Assembly: GCA_964035795.1 (NCBI GenBank) | Contig: OZ038320.1 | Span: 18,618,589-18,682,588, forward strand | Source: Pterobdella sp. o SKG-2022 | Taxonomy: Eukaryota > Annelida > Clitellata > Hirudinida > Piscicolidae | Direction: 5' to 3' | DNA: 64,000 nucleotides | Shown: in pieces, positions 57,969-64,000 of the stretch | Numbering within the stretch: position 1 is the first letter of the stretch | How the letters are laid out: each line of letters begins with the position of its first letter | The notes under the pieces: model-generated | Seen by the model: the letters and a program-made list of their open reading frames with translations, nothing else | Told to the model about the DNA's origin: nothing | Databases searched by the model: none | Program-made: the position numbers and the translations under genes

Positions 57969-60900
57969 TTATTGTTCTTTCTTATAACTTTTTTCTTGTA
58001 GTTTGTAGTGCGGCTCATTGAAATGGTTTTGATGCAGATGTTTATCTGGTAGCATCATATTCTGCTTGATGTACTCATTCTGCTGGAAGCCATGGGGTCT
58101 TGCTGCAAACTGCTGTTGTTTCATTCTGCGTTGCATGATTTCCACAAATGCCATTTTGTTCCATGAGTTTCTCATCACAAAATTGTTAAGGGAGGACGTC
58201 ATTTTATATGAAGGATCTTGAAAGAATGAGTGTGGCAGGAAAGAAGTGGCGGTGGGTCTGGAGGGAAATTTTTTAAGATATATAAGTTTTAACTGATTGA
58301 AATTTGGTGAAATTAAACACAATGGTTAACATTTTTTTAATGCAAGAAGTTTTTCGATTAAGTGTGCAATCTTCAGCAAGCGATTGACGGGTATACCAGC
58401 TACATATTTATGTTTATTAAATCATAAAATTCATCTATCAACTTTATTTCAAAAAAATTCACTTAATTATGCTACACAGTTCACCATCATAAACCAATAA
58501 TGTTTGTCAAAGGAATATATAGCGAGTTTGTTATTCTCCTACCTGATGATGGTTTCATAGCTTACTGAGAAGTTTCGTTCTAATAATATACTTGTGAACT
58601 ATTTCTTTTAGTTACACCATTTTGCTCATAATTCCATAATTAAAATTTGAATTCATTGTTTCTGTTTAAAAGTAAGAGTTTATATTATGTTTATATCTGC
58701 AACTAGAATCTTTCGTACTAAAAAATTATTTTTATTAACGGAACCAAGTATATTTGCCAAATGCCTGCTTACTTTAAAGAAAATGACTTTTATTATTAAT
58801 TACTCAATTATAAAAAGTATCAAAAGTTTTGCGCAATAAGTCTTCAGTTTTTTTAATACATTTGGCTGTAGGCTAACTGGTAAAAATAGTATCATAAAAC
58901 AACAATACCGAGAAAATGACTGTAATTTGAAAGTTAAACAACGCATCAATTGAAGGTGCAAACCTTTCCAACTCCGAAACCCTTGAAGAATCCCTGAATC
59001 CCTTGGCAAATGGATTGCTATCGATCTTCAGCTTGGTAATCTGAAATTAAATTTTCATTTTTATGCATGGATTTAAAATGAATTCTATTGATTAGAATGT
59101 TTTGATTGAGTTCATTCTATGAGGCCTTTTTAAATGTCAGAAAGGTTATGAGTATGTCTGTTAATTAATTTAAACGAATAAAGTCGTGATCAAGCAATCT
59201 TCATTCCAAATTCTTTCTCACCAACCAGTTGGTTCTGGTAGGCAGTCACAGCAGTAAATGTTGTTTCAGGAAACACAAAAGTTTTAATTTGCTTGGAGGG
59301 AAAATTTTCTAGGTTTATATTGTCGTTTTCCAATTCAATAATATGCAGCCTTGGTTGGTACTTATGCATTGAATTCAGTATTATCTGGAGGAAATCGGTT
59401 TTTTCGTTATTATAAAAGGTTTTAAAAAATTAATAAACGTAATTATAATTTTTCGAAAGATAAATTTTCCCCCCAAAAAGCTTTTTAAATTTAATGTAAA
59501 ATAAAAAATTTGGAATCAACTAGAATAAAAACAAAACGAACATGGCCATTCTTATCTAATGGGTTATTGGTGAGTTTGAGTTTTTCAAATGACACCACTT
59601 GATTGGTAAGTTGTTCTCCGTTGAAAGGGGAGTCAGGATGGACATAAAGATGACTTGGTAAAGCCGGATCAGCTTTTCCTGCTACCAACCATGAAGATCT
59701 GTGATAGGCGTATCTGTGGAAAATATTTTTTGGAAAATTGTATACAGAGTTTGTGAAATGCTGCCACATCTATAAAAAGCTTTTGCGTCTGTGAGCACAA
59801 GAAAAAGTTTTCATAGCAGAGTACCTATATCTTCTGTTGTCTACAGGAACAATGTCCATCATTATGGCATAGTTACTGGTGTCTTTCAAACCTGCAAAAA
59901 TCACTCTCACGGTTGGAAACATCCTTCTGTGTTTAAAGGTTTTTTGAGTAGAATTTTCACCCCTTAAATAAATTAAATTCATTTTTTTTGCTTGGTTATA
60001 ATTCTAAATTATTTTTTTATTGCATTGCTAATGAAATTTTTAATCTTTCAGTAAAATTTTCTAATATTCAATTTCATAATATAACCAAGTTTTTTGCAAA
60101 GAATTTTTGAATATATTTTCGATAACATTGTTGAAACTAATTACCTTCCAGATTTGGTTATGATCATTTCTGTTCCCAGCTTATAAAATTTATTCCATAG
60201 CTCTTTTGTTTCTAATCTACATCTTATAGAATCTGCATTTCCCATTCTATCATATTTAAGAGCTAAACTATCGTGGTCGTTACTTTTTTTGATAAAACTA
60301 CAATAGTCTTTGTTAAATAATGTTTCTTCAGTACTGGTTATGTTTTTTTTTATCAATTCGTTATTCAAGCATATATTTTGTATTTTTTCATGTTCAAAAA
60401 TACCATTTGACAACGAATTGATTCCGGTAAATTTTCTCGAATCCGATGTCAATGAATTATCATTATTGTTTATAATTAAGCTTTCTTTACAATAACTCAT
60501 GCCATTTTTTCTTTCATCTTTTTCTGCAAAACTCAATTTCTTTTTAAAGTATTTTTGATTCAGAAAATAAGAATCCCTTTCTTTCAAGTTTCCATTTTCA
60601 TTATTCAATTCTGAAGTTTCAAATTTTGTTTCCAAACATTTCTTAGATGCATCATTTTTTGTGGCATTTTCTTGAGATGGGTTTTTGGTAAAAATTTTCA
60701 TTGAATCATTTTTAGCACTCAACTTGTTTGAAAAATTTTTGTTTTTTTTCATTTCTTTTATGTCGAAAAATGGCTTATAAGCAGTAAAGCCTAACCGGTA
60801 AGTACCGAAGTCTTCAAACTTTTTAGTAAATATTTTTTCTATGTAAGACTTCAAAGGTGCTTGCTTGTGGAAGTGTTGCAAAAAATGGCTGTAATAAATG

Positions 60901-61976
60901 AGATTAGAAACACAGGGGCTAAGAAAAGGCGAGGCCACATTCTGTCTAAAGAATGAGAGGTAGGAGTGATTTGAGTTGATTAAGTGTTCAAATGGTTTTG
61001 AAACTTTTTCAACACTTTTAATTTTTTTTGCTAATTTTTCTTTAAAATCTTTTTCAACATCTACAAGTTTTCTTTTGAGATTATTTTTTTTAAATAAGTC
61101 TGAAATTTCATTTTTATCAACACTTTTTTCTTCTTTTGCTTCAATATTGCCATCTGTTGGACTCTTCTCTCTTGAATCAGCATCCAATTTGTTTTCCACG
61201 TTTATATTATCATCTATTTCGTTTAATTCTTTACAATTTTCGATGATTCCAAGTGAACATACAGCTTCAAAATCATTCAATTTTGAAGATTCACTCTCAG
61301 AAACAGGAAAACTTCTAATCAACTCATCATAAGTTGGTTTGCTGTCACCATTTCTTAGTTTTTCATGACCACCACTTAACTCATTTTCAACTTCAATTTC
61401 AACATCATTCAACTCACAGTCATCATCACCACTATCAATTTTAACTGAGTCACTACTTGACCACCTGTCACCATGGCAATCAGCAGATTCAGGGTCCTTT
61501 CTTTGGTTTTGATCTTTATCGCTATAGCAACCGTTTCCAACGTTTCCATAGCAACCATTTGATTCACGGCTGATGTAGTCATCAATATCAACTTGAATGC
61601 TTAAATTGTCCATTATTATGTCTTCAAAACTGCTCTTTTTTGGATTTTCTTTGTTTGAAATATCTTTCCCAATCATTTTTTTCTGGTTTTCATTTGTTTG
61701 TTCAAATTTTTTTTCATCATCATCCGTGTTTTTAAAATTTTTTTCGGTTTTAGTCGAAATTTCTACGTTTTTATTTGATTTTGTCAAAGTATTTGGCAGT
61801 ATATTTGGCGAATGTACCATGAAACCATTGTAAGCATAATCTGAACCTTTTTGATCGTGATTAAGCTTCAAACCACAGCCATCACTTGATTCATCTTTGC
61901 GCTTGAGTTGCTTATCAAGTATTGAGTCGATGAGGAATGATTTTGAAGTCAATGTTTTTCTATGAATAAGAGACAT
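57969..61976 (-). CDS. TBX20: T-box transcription factor, TBX20 (H15/midline) type, with a long N-terminal extension
   Basis: Exons on the minus strand: 61976-60145, 59926-59825, 59713-59542, 59384-59226, 59040-58940 and 58257-57969; 2655 nt, 884 aa, all phases match. T-box proteins bind DNA as developmental regulators. The T-box runs from about residue 591: [141 protein letters not shown]. The [15 protein letters not shown] and [13 protein letters not shown] wording is that of TBX20 rather than TBX1 or TBX15/18. Near the N-terminus FLIDSIL is an eh1-like Groucho-binding motif. Residues about 30-590 are Ser/Asn/Glu/Lys-rich with a basic block near 295-320 ([10 protein letters not shown]...KLAKKIK). 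Vertebrate TBX20 is about 447 aa, so the N-terminal half is unusually long. The C-terminal tail is short and Gln-rich. Confidence 0.94.
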
Positions 61977-64000
61977 TTTGAAGCCGTGGCTCTACCCGTA
62001 TGTTTTTTTTTCAAATTTTAGTTTTGATAAACAAATTGTTTCACCATAGGAATGAAACAGCAAGAGTTTGGTGTATTTCTTCGACGATATTTCAAGCTAA
62101 GATAAAGACTTGTGCATTTTAATTAAAAGATTCAGTCTTAATAATAATATTTATAACACCCAGTTTCATAGTTTTTTTTAGCCAATGTTCAAAAGTTCTA
62201 AACTTTTTTTTATTTTGAAAGCTTCGAATTTTGGTTGATATATTAATATTGAATCTCAATTTCGTTGTTCTGTTTGTATTTACTTATTTTATCATCAGAT
62301 ACTAGTTTGCAAAATAACAAAAAGGCTTTATTACAAAAAAAATCTAAAACAGTTTTAGATACAAAAAAAAATTTCAAACTGTTTTTGTTAAACTAGGAAC
62401 ATCGCTTAGAAATTATAAACTTTGACATCTTTAATAAACTCCTAAATGAATAAAAATGAAAAACGAACTATAAATACGGTAAAAGACACACATCGTCACA
62501 ATATACCATGAAGGTGATAAACAAGACAAATCGAACCTAGTTGACAACAAATACTGACTTCCTATTGGCTGGTGACTCAACCAATCAAAAAGCATATAAG
62601 TGGAAATGGCTTTGTGAACGATTAAAAAATGTGTGAATATATTCTGCATATAATTAAATTTAAAGTTTTTGATAATTTAGGAAAAAGAGTAGAAATATTT
62701 TTATTTCGATTTAAATTTAATTTTCATCAATAAATGGAAAAATGTTCTCGTAATCTTTCAATTAGAAGTTCTCAACTTTACACTCAACTAGAATCTCGAT
62801 AAATTTGGTGGGCGTGTGAAAGTGTGTGTGAGGAACTTAAGTTTTTCTATTATTTGCTCGATTCGAGGCGTTGTTACAAATCGCATGAAAGACTCGCCGC
62901 TGAAATTGGTGTGGGATAACTACTCTCTATATTTTTCGATTTTCTTAAAAAAATAGTTTTTTTGTATTTTTGGATAACAAATTTTTAGGTCAAAATTTAA
63001 TATAATTTGTTTTCGCCTGCATTTTATCTTTTCTTGCAAATAAATATTCAATGAATTCATGGGGGTGTTAGATTTGAACTTGTATGAGACAATCAGTTTG
63101 AGTGAAAATGAGAAAATAATATTTTAAAAAATAATGTAACAATTGAAATTCAAATATTCGATATCAAAAGTTTTCAAAATTACATTTAAAGAAAAAATTA
63201 ACTTTCACAACACAGAAACAGAGAATAAAAAGATGAGTTTGAAAGAAATAAACATGGAGAACATTAAATGCAACGTCCCAAAGTTACTTCGTAACAGTGA
63301 TTACACTGACTACGCATATAATTGCATTATGCCGACCGAGTGCTCTTTCTTATGGATGAAGTTTAAATTCCAAAAGACGCTTGCTTTCTTCACTCTTTGA
63401 TTTGTTTTCAATTCAGCAGCGTGATTAATCTTTTCACTCCAATCGCCACAATATTTCAGTTGTCTTTTGAGATGCTTTTCTATTCGAAATATTTGTTCGT
63501 CTTTTCCACCATTTTATTTAAGTTTTGAGTTATTGAGTTTTTTTTTGTTATATTGTGCTTTTTAGTAAATTTTTGATTGTTTTTAAAAAAAAATTGTTTA
63601 AAAAGAGGAATATTATTCCAAACGCCTACCTAACTTCCCATATTATGCTTTGTTATTTGTCTATTAATCTATTTGCACATTTTTTTTTTGACTCACACAT
63701 TGTTCTTTTGCAAAAAAATATTTCAACTAAATTCATGGAAAAAACACTGAAGAGTAAATAAACTCAAACGTTATTGTATTCTTCAACTTCAACCGGAGAG
63801 TCTTCCTAAGTATATAATACCTGATAAATTCATAAACCATTTGTTTTTTTCTTAAAGCTTCCATTTGTTTCTCTAAACGATACATTTAATTGTTCTACAC
63901 TTTTTCCTACAACTTTCCTTTATTACACGCTATCAAAAAGCATTGGCAAACTCATCAAAAACTGCTTATGCCACAAAGATAATCATCTAGAGCTGAAATA
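61977..64000. other. Gene-free stretch upstream of the T-box gene
   Basis: Presumed promoter side of the minus-strand T-box gene. The open segment at 63143-63400 (about 85 residues with NIKCNVPKLL and YAYNCIMPTECSF) has no recognisable family and no splice partners that I could find. Nothing else supported. Confidence 0.5.

Noticed and set aside
60976..61332. Phe/Ser-rich plus-strand open frame
   Set aside because: Antisense of the Lys/Glu/Asn-rich N-terminal exon of the T-box gene; composition explains it.
63143..63400. 85-residue open frame with a few cysteines
   Set aside because: No recognisable domain, no matching splice partners and AT-rich codon content. Not enough for a gene call.

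Overview
The window comes from an AT-rich, intron-rich animal genome, probably an invertebrate. I base that on multi-exon genes for animal-specific families (a DAPK with ROC-COR and death domains, a TBX20-type T-box factor), together with tRNA-derived SINEs, several decayed non-LTR retrotransposon families and short hairpin (foldback) elements. I cannot name the phylum. No bacterial operon, rRNA gene, CRISPR array or credible functional tRNA gene was seen.

Layout. 205-3033 (+): 3' half of a death-associated protein kinase gene, 5' end outside the window. 4606-8665 (-): a WSC + EGF-like + transmembrane receptor whose first exon was not found. 8850-10480: two dead LINE tails. 12149-14417 (-): a PDE5/6/11-class cyclic nucleotide phosphodiesterase with a substituted metal ligand. 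15735-16590 (-): another dead retroelement tail. 17013-32172 (+): a complete 42-exon UDP-glucose:glycoprotein glucosyltransferase (UGGT, 1534 aa, ER-retention tail HTEL). 32987-38595 (-): an NPC2/ML-domain gene with about 4 kb of LINE debris in intron 1. 39684-41040: a LINE with RT and a PHD-like finger. 41304-43438 (+): a type I membrane protein with two discoidin-like modules. 45000-49830: two more LINE relics. 50721-51819 and 53849-55752 (+): two further NPC2-like genes. 57969-61976 (-): a TBX20-like factor with an unusually long N-terminal half. 61977-64000: no supported gene.

Gene models were built by hand from splice-site dinucleotides, phase continuity and recalled family sequences. 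Every complete model closes in frame (UGGT 4605 nt, NPC2-like 450, 471 and 489 nt, TBX20-like 2655 nt, discoidin-like 1203 nt). Several donor sites have T at +3 (GTTTGT, GTTCGN), so standard gene finders may miss these exons. The neighbouring genes belong to unrelated pathways (ER glycoprotein folding control, lipid binding, cyclic nucleotide signalling, apoptosis kinase, developmental transcription), as expected in an animal genome. The only local gene family is the NPC2 trio.
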